A DNA stretch of 64,000 bases, from contig NZ_CP043930.1 of the NCBI RefSeq assembly GCF_009720525.1, positions 6,026,001 through 6,090,000 on the forward strand, in the 5' to 3' direction. The first letter of the stretch is position 1. Every line of letters begins with the position of its first letter. The notes beneath the pieces were generated by a model. It made no database searches. It had not been told where the DNA came from and saw only the letters and a program-made list of their open reading frames with translations. A program made the position numbers and the translations under genes. This DNA is from Gimesia benthica. Lineage in GTDB: Bacteria > Planctomycetota > Planctomycetia > Planctomycetales > Planctomycetaceae. This document shows positions 44,130 to 53,628 of this stretch, one piece after another.

Positions 44130-44582
44130 TTATTTTTCGAGATCCAAATCGTGAATTCTGTACTCCTGATCGTTAAGACGTCCTTCGAACTCGTAGGCGT
44201 TTTCCCAATCGCCATGAACATCACTCGTGGATAAACCCATCGATTCGCGCTGTTGTGCACAACTGACACAAAACATCGTGTAAGGAACCGCTTTAAGCCG
44301 TGCAATCGGTATATTCTTATTGCAGCTCTCGCAGTGACCGTAACGTCCTTCCTGAATCAGGGAGATCGCACGTCGAATCTGCATCAGTTCTTTGTATTCC
44401 AGCTCTGCCAGGTGAGATTCCAGATCCTGTCGTGTCTGGCGAATCGCGGCGTCACCACTGTCCTCCACGGAGGACTGGCTGGCGGAGGAGCCTTCTGAAC
44501 TGTCGTTCACAAGCTTGGTGAGCTCATCGCGGCGGTTCAACAGTTGCTTGTGCAACCGAATTATTGCATCTTTACGTACCAC
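44130..44582 (-). CDS. TraR/DksA-family zinc-finger protein
   Basis: This 150-residue protein of the DksA/TraR group could act on RNA polymerase via the secondary channel. A helical N-terminal half (HKQLLNRRDELTKLV) is followed by a zinc finger with CESCNKNIP and CVSCAQQRE near residues 83-108. GRYGHCESC is a typical start of the finger. The GTG start at 44582 has GAGGGG 8 bases upstream. The coiled-coil tip would need checking for the DksA Asp residues. A stress or ribosomal-gene regulator is the usual role. Confidence 0.88.
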   Translation of the reverse strand: MVRKDAIIRLHKQLLNRRDELTKLVNDSSEGSSASQSSVEDSGDAAIRQTRQDLESHLAELEYKELMQIRRAISLIQEGRYGHCESCNKNIPIARLKAVPYTMFCVSCAQQRESMGLSTSDVHGDWENAYEFEGRLNDQEYRIHDLDLEK

Positions 44583-45035
44583 TCGATCTTCCCCTCATAA
44601 AAATCAGATTCAGACGACTCAATTCGAAATTGAATACTCCCAAAAGATAGCTTTTAAATTAGCTAAAGTAATCAAAAACCTTTGATGTTTCTGACAGTTT
44701 TGAGATCACTCTGCTCCGTGAGTATTATTCACTACGCGGATTAAATGTCGAGAGTTGGAAAGTTCCTAAAAGCTCGAATAGCCCATAAACTGCAAAAATG
44801 AAATGACTTATGCAAGTTTCTTTTCTCACTGTTTTTGGAAATTCACAATAAACGCCACTCTGACTGATTTTGAAGTGCCAAAAAGTCATCAAAAACCAGG
44901 GTGTGTTCTGGTGTATACATTCAGTTCTGGTTCCTGATATTGACCCATTTCGGGGATTGCGATGTAATACCCGCCCCACAATCTCAGATTTGAGATATCC
45001 ATTCTCGATTAAGTCTCTGACAGCGACCGGAAACC
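44583..45035. other. Intergenic region between dksA-like and LptF/G genes
   Basis: This is 453 bp of AT-rich DNA. A small hairpin (ATCAAA with TTTGAT near 44674) is the only structure noticed. Open frames present here have no start context or domain. Divergent promoters are expected but not clearly readable. Confidence 0.4.
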
Positions 45036-46157
45036 GTGTTTACAACTTTTGACCGTTATCTTCTGAAACGATATTTCCATGTGTTCATCATCGGATTCAT
45101 AGCCACCTATGGTCTATATGTCGTCTTTGACGGATTCACAAATATCGATGAATTCCAGGCTGGTCTGAAGGAAGGTGATTCCTCTGGGGGGCTGCTCTGG
45201 CTGATGGCCGAGACCTATCTGTATCAGTCCAGTGTCTTCTTTGATATGGTCAGTCCGATTCTGACCGTGCTGGCTGCTGTGGTCGTGTTCTCACTGATGG
45301 TAAGACATGGGGAACTCAACCCCGTGCTTTCCGCCGGCATTCCGACGTATCGCCTGGCGATTCCACTGACCATCGCGACGGTCATCGTCAACTGTTTTAT
45401 CATTGCCAACCAGGAACTGGTTATTCCCAGCATTGCCGACAAGGTTCAGGCAGAACGGGGAAAGATGGATACCAGTGCGCAGTTCGTTGAGCCGGTCTAT
45501 GATTTCAGTACCCGGATCATGATCAATGGTCAGGAACTTTATCTCACGGAACAGCGGATGGTGAATGCGGAGTTCGTTCTCTCCAAGCCGACCGTGCACG
45601 ATTTTGTAACCGTCAAGGCCCCCCATGCACACTACATTTCCGGGACCGAAACGCGGCCTGGTGGCTGGGTGCTGCAGGATGCACTCCCGAAGTATGAAGA
45701 CCTGGATATCGCGGCCTTCGCCCGTAAGATGATTCTACCGGGCAAGAATCCCAATGATATTTTCATCGTAACTGACGTGGGCTGCGATCAGTTGTGTAAC
45801 CGTAATTCCAGCTCGCTGATTTCGACGCCCGAACTGATCGCCCGGATTAACAATCCCTCGTTCAGTGATCTCTCCATTCGCAAGCAGAAACTCGACCTGC
45901 ATTCCCGATTGACGCGACCGTTCATGAACCTGATCGCCGTACTGATGGCGATTCCTTTCGTGCTCCGGAAGGAGAGCCGCAGCCAGATTCTGAACATCGC
46001 CATCTGTTCCTGTGTGATGGGGGTGATCTTTGCCATCTCCCAATGTTTTCTTTACATGGGCAGTGCCAACCTGCTCAAGCCCGATCAGGCTGCCTGGTTT
46101 CCGGTGATTGCCAATGGAACGCTGGCTGCCTGGTTCTCGAATCGCGTCCAGACCTGA
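45036..46157 (+). CDS. LptF/LptG-family permease
   Basis: This 373-residue membrane protein has the YjgP/YjgQ fold. LptF and LptG form the membrane part of the ABC system that extracts lipopolysaccharide from the inner membrane. It begins FDRYLLKRYFHVFIIGFIAT, has membrane segments near 15-40, 60-85 and 100-125, a periplasmic beta-domain of about 140 residues, and three C-terminal helices from about 290 to the end. The conserved LHSRLTRPFMNLIAVLMAIPF near 288 is the family motif before the fourth helix. GTG is the start. The partner permease and ATPase are not adjacent. Confidence 0.9.
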   Translation: MFTTFDRYLLKRYFHVFIIGFIATYGLYVVFDGFTNIDEFQAGLKEGDSSGGLLWLMAETYLYQSSVFFDMVSPILTVLAAVVVFSLMVRHGELNPVLSAGIPTYRLAIPLTIATVIVNCFIIANQELVIPSIADKVQAERGKMDTSAQFVEPVYDFSTRIMINGQELYLTEQRMVNAEFVLSKPTVHDFVTVKAPHAHYISGTETRPGGWVLQDALPKYEDLDIAAFARKMILPGKNPNDIFIVTDVGCDQLCNRNSSSLISTPELIARINNPSFSDLSIRKQKLDLHSRLTRPFMNLIAVLMAIPFVLRKESRSQILNIAICSCVMGVIFAISQCFLYMGSANLLKPDQAAWFPVIANGTLAAWFSNRVQT

Positions 46158-46163
46158 CAGCGT

Positions 46164-48239
46164 TTAACCACTCTGTCCCAGGTCCAGCAGCTGTCCGAAC
46201 CGGTCCAGGACGCGAATCTTCAGCGGTGCAAAACGGGGCTGATCAAACTCCCCTTTTTCGACCAGTCGGAGTGCTATCTCGCGGGTTTCCTGTAACAGGT
46301 CGTCATCGCGCCTGAGGTCGGCGACACGCAGCGGCAACTCTCCATGCTGGCGGGTTCCGAAGATGTCACCCGGACCACGGGCCTGAAAGTCCGCTTCGGC
46401 AATCTCGAAGCCGTTGGTCGTCTGTTCCATGACGGCCAGTCGCTTGAGTGCCTCCTCGCTTTCCGTATAAGAAAACAGAAAACAGTATCCGGGATGAATA
46501 CCTCGACCGACGCGGCCACGAAGCTGATGTAACTGAGAGAGTCCGAAGCGGTCTGCCTGCAGGATCACCATTAAGGTGGCGTTGGGCACATCGACTCCCA
46601 CTTCAACCACTGTCGTGGAGACCAGCACCTGGATCTGGCCCTGGTGGAACTGCTCCATGATCTGAGCCCGCTCTTCGCGATCCATCTGGCCGTGCACCAG
46701 GCCGATCGAGGCATTGGCCAGCTCGCTTTTCTGCAGTTTGCGATAGACTTCTTCCGCACTGGATCGGCTGTTTTCCTCGAGCTCGGAGTCGATCCGCGGA
46801 CAGACGATATAGGCCTGCCTGCCGGCCTCGATTTGAGCCCGCAGAAAATCCCAGGCTTTCTTCCGTTGAGGAGTCGTCGAGATCCGACTGGTGGTGACAG
46901 GCTGTCTGCCCGGCGGGAGTTCTGAATTGATCGAGATATCCAGTTCACCGAACTGAGTGAGACAGAGGCTGCGGGGAATGGGGGTGGCCGTCATCACCAG
47001 CATGTGGGGCGTATTCTCTTCGCTGGTGAAGTGTGCCCGCTGCATCACGCCAAACTTATGCTGTTCGTCGATAATCACCAGTCCCAGATCGTGATATTGC
47101 ACATCTTTCTGGACCACGGCCTGGGTGCCGACAATCAATTGCTGCTCACCAGAAGCGATCTGTTCCAGCGTGGCTTTCCGCTCTGCTGAGGACAGGCTGC
47201 CCGTCAGCACGCATCGTTTGACCCGACTCTGGTTCAGGATGCGATTAATCGTATCCCAGTGCTGGACAGCCAGCAGTTCTGTGGGGGCCATCAGAACCGC
47301 CTGTTTGCCAGCGGCGATTGTCGCGAGCATGGCGTAGATCGCGATTGCCGTTTTTCCCGCACCCACGTCCGCCTGCAGCATGCGATGCATGGCGCGACCG
47401 GAACCCAGGTCCGTTTTGATCTCCTGGATGGCCTGGTCCTGTCCCTCAGTGAAATCAAATGGAAACAGGCGTCGGATCCGGGCATCGACTTTGGCGGTGA
47501 CCTTGATCAACGGTGCGTTATCAACGCAGGTCCATTGCCGCCGCCGCATGGCCAGCCCCAGTTGAAATTCCAGCAGGTCATCAAAGATAACACGACGGAC
47601 GCCGGCTTCGTATTCCTGCATTGTCTGTGGTTTATGCATCTGGATCACCGCCTGTGCCAGCGGCAGCAGGCCGTGTTCTTCGCGAAACGGTTCGGGGAGG
47701 TAGTCGGGAATCAGCTGTGCATATTCTTCTACGGCGGTCCGCACCATGCGTCGCATCTGGTACATTTTGATGCCTTCGGTCAGGCTGTACCGGGGCAACA
47801 CGACCCCCTGGGGATCATCCAAATCTTCTTCGAGGACCTGGTATTGGGGATGCGACATTTCCCATTTGCCCGAACGTCGTTTGGGCTTGCCGGAGAACAT
47901 CAGCAACTGCCCCTGGAAGAATCGCTTGATGACCCAGGGCTGGTTGAACCAGGTACCCTTGAGGAAGCCGGTTCCGCAGTCGAGAAGAATGGCGGAGATG
48001 GTCCGTCCGCGGGAAATCGTACGGGCGTCGAGGTCAACCACCTTGCCGCAGACCGAAGCCAGCTGGTCCTCCTCGAGTTCATTCACGGGGCGGACGTCTG
48101 TCAGATCGAGTACGCTCCGGGGCAGATGCCAGAGCAGATCTTCGACGGTTTCAATTCCCAGTTTTACCAGTAACTCGGCGCGTTCCGATCCGACTCCTTG
48201 CAGAAATTGAATCGGTGTGTCCAGGGAAGGTTCGGTCAT
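46164..48239 (-). CDS. recG: ATP-dependent DNA helicase RecG
   Basis: RecG remodels stalled replication forks and Holliday junctions. It has 691 residues, the normal length. The N-terminal wedge domain (OB fold) follows the FLQGVGSERAELLVKLGI start. The Walker A motif QADVGAGKTAIAIYAML is near 290, the Walker B DEQH box IIDEQHKFGVMQR near 390, and the TATPIPRSLCLTQFG motif near 422. The C-terminal half holds VVEVGVDVPNATLMVI near 545 and the RecG signature QARGPGDIFGTRQHGELP near 620. It is convergent with the LptF/G gene (6-bp gap) and precedes no gene in an obvious operon. Confidence 0.97.
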   Translation of the reverse strand: MTEPSLDTPIQFLQGVGSERAELLVKLGIETVEDLLWHLPRSVLDLTDVRPVNELEEDQLASVCGKVVDLDARTISRGRTISAILLDCGTGFLKGTWFNQPWVIKRFFQGQLLMFSGKPKRRSGKWEMSHPQYQVLEEDLDDPQGVVLPRYSLTEGIKMYQMRRMVRTAVEEYAQLIPDYLPEPFREEHGLLPLAQAVIQMHKPQTMQEYEAGVRRVIFDDLLEFQLGLAMRRRQWTCVDNAPLIKVTAKVDARIRRLFPFDFTEGQDQAIQEIKTDLGSGRAMHRMLQADVGAGKTAIAIYAMLATIAAGKQAVLMAPTELLAVQHWDTINRILNQSRVKRCVLTGSLSSAERKATLEQIASGEQQLIVGTQAVVQKDVQYHDLGLVIIDEQHKFGVMQRAHFTSEENTPHMLVMTATPIPRSLCLTQFGELDISINSELPPGRQPVTTSRISTTPQRKKAWDFLRAQIEAGRQAYIVCPRIDSELEENSRSSAEEVYRKLQKSELANASIGLVHGQMDREERAQIMEQFHQGQIQVLVSTTVVEVGVDVPNATLMVILQADRFGLSQLHQLRGRVGRGIHPGYCFLFSYTESEEALKRLAVMEQTTNGFEIAEADFQARGPGDIFGTRQHGELPLRVADLRRDDDLLQETREIALRLVEKGEFDQPRFAPLKIRVLDRFGQLLDLGQSG

Positions 48240-48259
48240 TGCATTCCGGAACCGGTAAA

Positions 48260-48754
48260 TTAGAGATCAGTCTGATTCTGCAGCTTCAACGCATATTCGA
48301 CAGCCAGTTCATCACAGCGTTCATTTTCGGGATGTCCGCTGTGACCTTTAATCTGAGTGAACCGCACCTCGTGCTGTTGCAGCAGTTCATCCAGACGCCG
48401 CCAGAGCTCTTCGTTTTTGACGGGCTTCCAGCTCTTCCCTTCGCGACGGCGCCAGTTGTTCTTTTTCCAGTTGGGCATCCACTCTTTGGACCCCTTCGCA
48501 ACATAGACGCTGTCGGTAATGATTTCGACCCGCGAACGTTTCTTCAACAGTTCCAGACCGGAGATGACTGCCTGCAGCTCCATCTGGTTATTCGTGGTCT
48601 CTGCCTCTCCACCTGAGAATTCTTTTTCGGTACCGGTCGAGGGGTGACGCAGAATAACTCCCCAACCTCCCGGACCCGGATTGCCACGGCAGGCGCCGTC
48701 GGTAAACAGTTGCACGAACGGGAGAGAGTCCAGCTGGTCTGAGTCCTGGGGCAT
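48260..48754 (-). CDS. rnhA: Ribonuclease HI
   Basis: RNase HI cleaves RNA in RNA:DNA hybrids. The 164-residue protein has the four acidic residues: Asp in LFTDGACRGNPGPGGWG near 18, Glu in TTNNQMELQAVISGLE near 58, Asp in IITDSVYVAKGSKEW near 80, and Asp in HPENERCDELAVEYA near 146. It lies 20 bp upstream of recG on the same strand, so the two may be co-transcribed. Confidence 0.96.
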   Translation of the reverse strand: MPQDSDQLDSLPFVQLFTDGACRGNPGPGGWGVILRHPSTGTEKEFSGGEAETTNNQMELQAVISGLELLKKRSRVEIITDSVYVAKGSKEWMPNWKKNNWRRREGKSWKPVKNEELWRRLDELLQQHEVRFTQIKGHSGHPENERCDELAVEYALKLQNQTDL

Positions 48755-48902
48755 TTGTCTTCCGGGAACGCAAGTCGGTCTGGGAGATGAGAACGTATCG
48801 AATTCAGCCCGGCAGGCAAAGCAACAACAGGAGATTACACGTTGTCAGTGAAAATTCCTGTGGCTGTGAATTCCACAAGCGGGGCAGGCAGGCCGCGGGC
48901 CT

Positions 48903-49121
48903 TTACCTTTCCCGATACACAATGCGTCCACGATTCAGATCGTAGGGAGAGACCTCAACCACGACTTTATCGCCGGGCACAATACGGATAAAGTGCTTGC
49001 GCATTTTGCCGGCAACGTGCGCCAGAACCTGGTGTCCGTTTTCCAGTTCGACTCGAAACTGTGTATTTGCCAGCGCCTCGGTTACAGTACCTTCGACTTC
49101 GATGGCCTCTTCTTTGGCCAT
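48903..49121 (-). CDS. infA: Translation initiation factor IF-1
   Basis: IF-1 occupies the ribosomal A site during initiation. From the ATG at 49121 it has 72 residues, the exact family length. It has [19 protein letters not shown] at the start, [19 protein letters not shown] in the middle and [18 protein letters not shown] at the C-terminus. The longer open frame upstream has no family match and is rejected. Confidence 0.97.
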   Translation of the reverse strand: MAKEEAIEVEGTVTEALANTQFRVELENGHQVLAHVAGKMRKHFIRIVPGDKVVVEVSPYDLNRGRIVYRER

Positions 49122-49507
49122 AACAATTGTATCCTGTCCAATAAAGTTAACGAAATGGGAAGCAGCGAACAGAGTCGCACAATCCTCACTACCGGCACAG
49201 CCTGAAAAATGATAACTCAGGTCCGGGAGCGGTCTTCTGTCACTTATTGTGACAGGGATGCACCGATTATGCCAGTCTGAACAGAGCCTCAAGTTGCTTT
49301 CCCGCTAATTCCTGCGGGAAAAACCTGCATCTCTCACCGTTTTAGCTGAATTTTGGACACCTTCTCCAGTTTTTCCAGCTTTCGATCAGAAATATGAGTT
49401 AAATTTGAACATGCGTCATAGTTTACGGAATTGAGGGGATGGTTCGCTCTCTGACTGATCAGCGGACTCCAGAAAAATATGACAGGTATGAATAGCGGAA
49501 TCGAACA
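49122..49507. other. Intergenic region between infA and the Flp pilin gene
   Basis: This 386-bp divergent region holds an inverted repeat at 49298-49321. No coding sequence and no convincing promoter pair are seen. Confidence 0.4.
49298..49321. other. 8-bp inverted repeat
   Basis: TTTCCCGC (49298-49305) pairs with GCGGGAAA (49314-49321) across 8 nt, between divergent infA and the Flp pilin gene. On neither strand is it followed by a T run long enough for a terminator; an operator is possible. Confidence 0.4.
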
Positions 49508-49681
49508 ATGCAATTTTTCAAGAACTTACTCTGTGAAGAAGATGGACCGACGGCTGTCGAATATGCAGTGATGCTGGCCGCGATTGTCCTGGCATGTGTG
49601 GCTGCCATCGCAGCCGTGGGTACGAATACGAATGCCCTGTTCGAAAATGCCACCACAGAAATGCACAACCACGGCATGTAA
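49508..49681 (+). CDS. Flp/Fap-type pilin
   Basis: This 57-residue protein was found by direct translation and is shorter than most gene callers' limits. It has the class IVb pilin signature: a short polar leader ending in EDG, then PTAVEYAVMLAAIVL with Glu-Tyr at positions +5 and +6. A prepilin peptidase cut after Gly 13 is expected. A single membrane helix and a short polar tail (TTEMHNHGM) follow. Flp pilins build tight-adherence (Tad) pili, but no tad or rcp gene is near. A small hairpin follows the stop. Confidence 0.88.
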   Translation: MQFFKNLLCEEDGPTAVEYAVMLAAIVLACVAAIAAVGTNTNALFENATTEMHNHGM

Positions 49682-49710
49682 GCCATTCACAGCGTGCACA
49701 TTTCCGGGAA

Positions 49711-49727
49711 TGCGAAATACTTTCGCA
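49711..49727 (+). other. Small hairpin after the Flp pilin gene
   Basis: TGCGAAA and TTTCGCA pair perfectly across a 3-nt loop, 30 bp after the pilin stop. No T run follows, so it is more likely an RNA-stabilising or pause hairpin than a terminator. Confidence 0.45.
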
Positions 49728-49840
49728 GGTCTCGACGTCTAGTGTGAGCAGCAGCCGCGGAATTGCACTTCTGATTCAATTCACTAAACTGCAGGCAGTC
49801 GTCCTCTCATTTTACGCTTTTTATGACTGCCGGAATTCCA

Positions 49841-50572
49841 ATGCCTGACTGCTATATCGCCCTGGGTGGAAATCAGGGAAATGTCCGGGAGACCTTTGAC
49901 CGGGCCCTGCAGCGGCTGGATGCCCACCCTGATATCGTAGTCGGAAAGCTCAGTCAGTGGATCGAAACCACTCCCGTTGGCAGTCAGACAGAAGAGATCT
50001 TTCTGAACGGCGCAGCCCAACTCTCCGTCGAGCTCTCTCCCGAGGCATTATTGACAGAACTTCAGACCGTGGAAACGGAACTGGGGCGGGTCCGCGAGGT
50101 TCGCTGGGGCGCCCGCACACTGGATCTGGACCTGCTGTTATTTGATCAACTGATCCTGCAGAATGACAAACTGACGGTTCCACATCCCGCCTGCTGGTAT
50201 CGTCGTTTCGTGCTCGATCCGCTGGTGGAGATTGCAGCCGATGTTATTCATCCGGTGAAACAGACGACGATCGGCGAGCTCCAGCAGCGATTACTCCAGC
50301 GGCCATTCGTATTCTCACTGGCAGGCCTGCCGCAAGCTGAGTCTCTGGCGTTGATTCAAGAGCTGCAGTCCCGTTTTCCAGCGGTCGAATTTTCCCGCTG
50401 GGAAAGTAATGAACTGCACGCAGATCCTTCCCTGGTCGCCTGGTTTGGGGATGAGAATACCACTACAGCGTTTGAGTCGCTGCCGTTACTTCCGCGTTTA
50501 GACGCTTCTGAGATGCGGCGGGACACTGAACAAATTGTCTGGCTAATGCAATCTGCACTGGATTTCCGCTGA
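49841..50572 (+). CDS. folK: HPPK (folate pathway pyrophosphokinase) with C-terminal extension
   Basis: FolK transfers pyrophosphate from ATP to 6-hydroxymethyl-dihydropterin. Residues 1-153 are a complete HPPK domain: YIALGGNQGNVRETFDRAL at the start, ETTPVGSQTEEIFLNGA near 42, the catalytic RWGARTLDLDLLLF near 88, and VPHPACWYRRFVLDPL near 113. About 90 extra residues follow (155-243) with no domain I recognise. The ATG at 49841 fits the family N-terminus and has GGAA upstream; the ATG at 49823 would add six residues. Confidence 0.92.
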   Translation: MPDCYIALGGNQGNVRETFDRALQRLDAHPDIVVGKLSQWIETTPVGSQTEEIFLNGAAQLSVELSPEALLTELQTVETELGRVREVRWGARTLDLDLLLFDQLILQNDKLTVPHPACWYRRFVLDPLVEIAADVIHPVKQTTIGELQQRLLQRPFVFSLAGLPQAESLALIQELQSRFPAVEFSRWESNELHADPSLVAWFGDENTTTAFESLPLLPRLDASEMRRDTEQIVWLMQSALDFR

Positions 50573-50708
50573 AAAACAACTATACTGGTACATAAGGGCT
50601 CGCCGATATTTTTAATATGGCTGACCGGACTGGCGATTGATAAACTGATTCGGTGCGGCTCACCTTCCTCATATATTCCCACCTGAAACGATTTGGAGAC
50701 CTGATACG

Positions 50709-52052
50709 ATGCTCAAGATTCTGGGTTCTCAAAAGAGTCAATTCTGTGACCGGATTTCGCGCAGGAACTTTCTACAGATCGGTGGGCTCGCTTTAGGTGG
50801 ACTTTCGCTGCCCCAACTGCTGCAGGCTGAATCTTCAAGCACCAAGCGAAAGCAGCACAAAGGCATCATCATGATCTTCCTGCCGGGAGGTCCTCCGCAT
50901 CAGGATATGTGGGATATCAAAGTCGATGCTCCCAGTGAAATCCGCGGTGAATTCAACGCCATCCAGACCAATGTATCCGGCATTGAAATCGGGGATCAGT
51001 TCCCCCGCATGGCGCAGATGGCAGACAAGTTCACGTTCATCCGTTCCATGGTTGGCTCTGATGGCCGGCACGATGCCTTTCAGTGTCTCACGGGACAGCG
51101 TTTCAACAACCAGCCCCTGGGCGGCTGGCCCAGCCTGGGTTCGGTTCTCTCGAAAACATACGGAGCCGTCGATCCCTCAATCCCGCCGTTCCTCGGTCTC
51201 TCTCCCAAGATGGGCCACATGGAATGGGCACGTGCGGGAGATCCTGGCTTCCTGGGACTGGCACACGCGCCTTTCCGTCCCAACGGGGAAGGCATGGCTG
51301 ACATGACCCTCAACGGGATTACCCTGGATCGCCTGAATGACCGTAAAAAAGTACTCAGCTCGCTCGACCAGTTTCGTAGCCAGGTAGACGCTTCCGGCAC
51401 GATGGACGGCCTCGATTCGTTCACCCAGCAGGCCTTTGGAATTCTGACCTCCAGCAAACTCGCCGAAGCTCTGGACCTTTCGAAAGAAGATCAGGCGCTG
51501 CGTGACCGTTATGGTCGAGGAACTCCTAAACTGAGAGCAGACGGCGGTCCCAAACTGCTGGATGACTTTCTGACAGCCCGGCGTCTGATCGAAGCCGGTG
51601 CCCGTTGTGTCACGCTGGCCTTCAGTCGCTGGGACTGGCACGGCGGGAATTTCAAACGCGGACGCGAAGACATGCCGATGCTCGACCAGGGTGTGACGGC
51701 ACTCGTCGAAGACCTCGAAAACCGCGGAATGCTGGATGACGTCACCGTAGTCGTCTGGGGCGAATTCGGACGGACTCCCAAGATCAACGCGAATTCCGGC
51801 CGCGATCACTGGCCCCGCGTCTCAACTGCACTGCTGGCAGGCGGCGGCATGAAGACCGGCCAGGTCATCGGTTCGACCAACCGGTTGGGTGAATACGCAG
51901 AAAATCGTCCGGTGCACTTCCAGGAAGTCTTCGCTTCACTGTATCGCAACCTGGGGATCGATGTCGAATCTGCTACCATCGACGATCTGCAGGGACGTCC
52001 CCGCTATCTGGTCGACCGCGATAAATACAAGGCAATGCCCGAGCTGGTCTGA
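50709..52052 (+). CDS. DUF1501 protein, twin-arginine exported
   Basis: This is a second DUF1501 family member, 447 residues long. The Tat signal [19 protein letters not shown] is near residue 16. Family motifs follow: [18 protein letters not shown] near 55, [17 protein letters not shown] near 120, [20 protein letters not shown] near 345 and [18 protein letters not shown] near 380. It differs clearly from the copy at 15079 and is not a recent duplicate. The biochemical role of the family is not established. TTTGGAG is 13 bases before the ATG. Confidence 0.93.
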   Translation: MLKILGSQKSQFCDRISRRNFLQIGGLALGGLSLPQLLQAESSSTKRKQHKGIIMIFLPGGPPHQDMWDIKVDAPSEIRGEFNAIQTNVSGIEIGDQFPRMAQMADKFTFIRSMVGSDGRHDAFQCLTGQRFNNQPLGGWPSLGSVLSKTYGAVDPSIPPFLGLSPKMGHMEWARAGDPGFLGLAHAPFRPNGEGMADMTLNGITLDRLNDRKKVLSSLDQFRSQVDASGTMDGLDSFTQQAFGILTSSKLAEALDLSKEDQALRDRYGRGTPKLRADGGPKLLDDFLTARRLIEAGARCVTLAFSRWDWHGGNFKRGREDMPMLDQGVTALVEDLENRGMLDDVTVVVWGEFGRTPKINANSGRDHWPRVSTALLAGGGMKTGQVIGSTNRLGEYAENRPVHFQEVFASLYRNLGIDVESATIDDLQGRPRYLVDRDKYKAMPELV

Positions 52053-52103
52053 TTGACTCGAAGTAAGCGCACTGTCCAAACTCGGGGCTCTTGCGCCTGA
52101 ATA

Positions 52104-52132
52104 AATTTCAGCAAGCAATCTGCGCTGAAATT
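52104..52132. terminator. Possible bidirectional terminator between convergent genes
   Basis: AATTTCAGC (52104-52112) pairs with GCTGAAATT (52124-52132) across an 11-nt loop, between the DUF1501 gene (plus) and the dipeptidase (minus). The flanking T content is low, so this is tentative. Confidence 0.4.
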
Positions 52133-53505
52133 CAAACCTGAATGTTCGCCAGTTCCTGCCAGAGCAGGGCACTTGCCAGGGTTCCCTGACGGAAGGCTTC
52201 CAGCGAGAAACGTTCGTTGGGGCTGTGCAGGTTGTCGGTATTCTGTCCCCAGCCTAAGAGCAGCGTTTCTACGCCCACCAGCGACTGGAATGTTTCGACC
52301 ACCGGGATTGAGCCCCCTTCACGAATCATGACCGGAGCCCTTCCGAAAGCCTGTTCAATCGCAGTGCGGGCAGCCGCCATGTAGGGGCTGTTGAAATCGA
52401 ACACGAGTCCTTTGCAGCCATGGTAATCGATGAACTGCATGGTCAGTCCCGCCGGCAACTGTTCGAGCAGGAACTGCTCCAGTGCTCTGGTCAAGGCGGC
52501 TGGATCCTGATCGGGAACGAGTCGGCAACTGATTTTGACGCGCGCCTGGGCAGGTACGATTGTCTTCGGACCTTCACCCGTGTACCCGGAGACCATACCG
52601 TTCACATCGCACGTCGGTCGTGCCCAGCGGCGTTCCAGTGTGCTGAAGTCCGCTTCCCCTGAAACCGCCTTAACGCCCAGGTCCGACATGAATTTCGTTT
52701 CATCAAAGGGCAGGGCTGCAAACTGGTCGCGTTCTTCCTGCTTGAGTTCGATCACGTTGTCGTAAAAGCCGGGAATCTGGACGCGGCCCTGGTCATCGTG
52801 TAGAGCAGCGACCATGCGGGCCAGTCCGTTGGCAGGATTGGTGACCGCACCGCCAAACACACCGCTGTGCAGATCCTGTCGCGGGCCGTTGACGATCACT
52901 TCGCAGGCGAGGATTCCCCGCAGTCCGTAAGTGATTGCCGGGATGCCCGGTGCATACTGGCTGGTGTCGCTGATCACTGCAATATCGCAGGCAACCAGAT
53001 CCTTGTTCTCTGCCAGGAAGCGATCGAGGTTGTCGCTGCCGACCTCTTCTTCCCCTTCAATCACGAAGACCACGTTGACGGGAAGTTCTCCCTTCGTCTT
53101 CATCCAGGCTTCGACCGATTTAATGTGTGTATACATCTGCCCCTTGTCGTCGGTCGCACCGCGGGCATAGATATGACCATCGCGGATATCGGGTTCGAAG
53201 GGGGGCGTCTGCCATTGATCGAGCGGATCCGGGGGCTGCACATCGTAATGACCATAGACGAGGACGGTCGGTTTCCCCTCTGCTTTTTTCCAGGAGCCGT
53301 AGACAATCGGATGTCCCGCGGTTTCGATGAGTTGGCTTTCCAGACCAGCGGCTTCCATCTGCTGCTGGACAAATTCGGCTCCCCGCCGGGTTTCGGCTTT
53401 AAGAGTCGAGTCGGCACTCACACTGGGAATTTTTAAAAACTCAACCAGTTCTCCGACAAACCGATCCTGATGTTGCTCTAAATAATCGCGAACATGCTCA
53501 ACCAT
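52132..53505 (-). CDS. M20-family dipeptidase
   Basis: This zinc-dependent peptidase of the M20 (ArgE/DapE/carnosinase) family has 457 residues. The metal and catalytic segments are [18 protein letters not shown] near 82 (His and Asp), [18 protein letters not shown] near 115 (bridging Asp) and [13 protein letters not shown] near 150 (Glu pair). GARP-like dimerisation segments follow ([19 protein letters not shown] near 220), and [12 protein letters not shown] near 400 includes a further conserved site. No signal peptide, so it is cytoplasmic. The exact dipeptide substrate is unknown. Confidence 0.92.
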   Translation of the reverse strand: MVEHVRDYLEQHQDRFVGELVEFLKIPSVSADSTLKAETRRGAEFVQQQMEAAGLESQLIETAGHPIVYGSWKKAEGKPTVLVYGHYDVQPPDPLDQWQTPPFEPDIRDGHIYARGATDDKGQMYTHIKSVEAWMKTKGELPVNVVFVIEGEEEVGSDNLDRFLAENKDLVACDIAVISDTSQYAPGIPAITYGLRGILACEVIVNGPRQDLHSGVFGGAVTNPANGLARMVAALHDDQGRVQIPGFYDNVIELKQEERDQFAALPFDETKFMSDLGVKAVSGEADFSTLERRWARPTCDVNGMVSGYTGEGPKTIVPAQARVKISCRLVPDQDPAALTRALEQFLLEQLPAGLTMQFIDYHGCKGLVFDFNSPYMAAARTAIEQAFGRAPVMIREGGSIPVVETFQSLVGVETLLLGWGQNTDNLHSPNERFSLEAFRQGTLASALLWQELANIQV

Positions 53506-53628
53506 TGTTTTCCTGTAACCCCGATCCTGCTAAGTTATGATAAACATGAAGGTGAGAGAGATTCCGTGATCTAATTATCGAATCCCGAGTATAAGATGCC
53601 GGCAACCATTTGAGTATAGAAGTCATCC

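Noticed and set aside
44725-44979. 84-residue minus-strand open frame between the dksA-like and LptF/G genes
   Set aside because: It has no ribosome binding site, domain or conserved-looking pattern and lies in AT-rich intergenic DNA.
15079-52052. The two DUF1501 genes as a recent duplication
   Set aside because: Motifs match but the intervening sequence and lengths differ strongly, so they are old paralogues.
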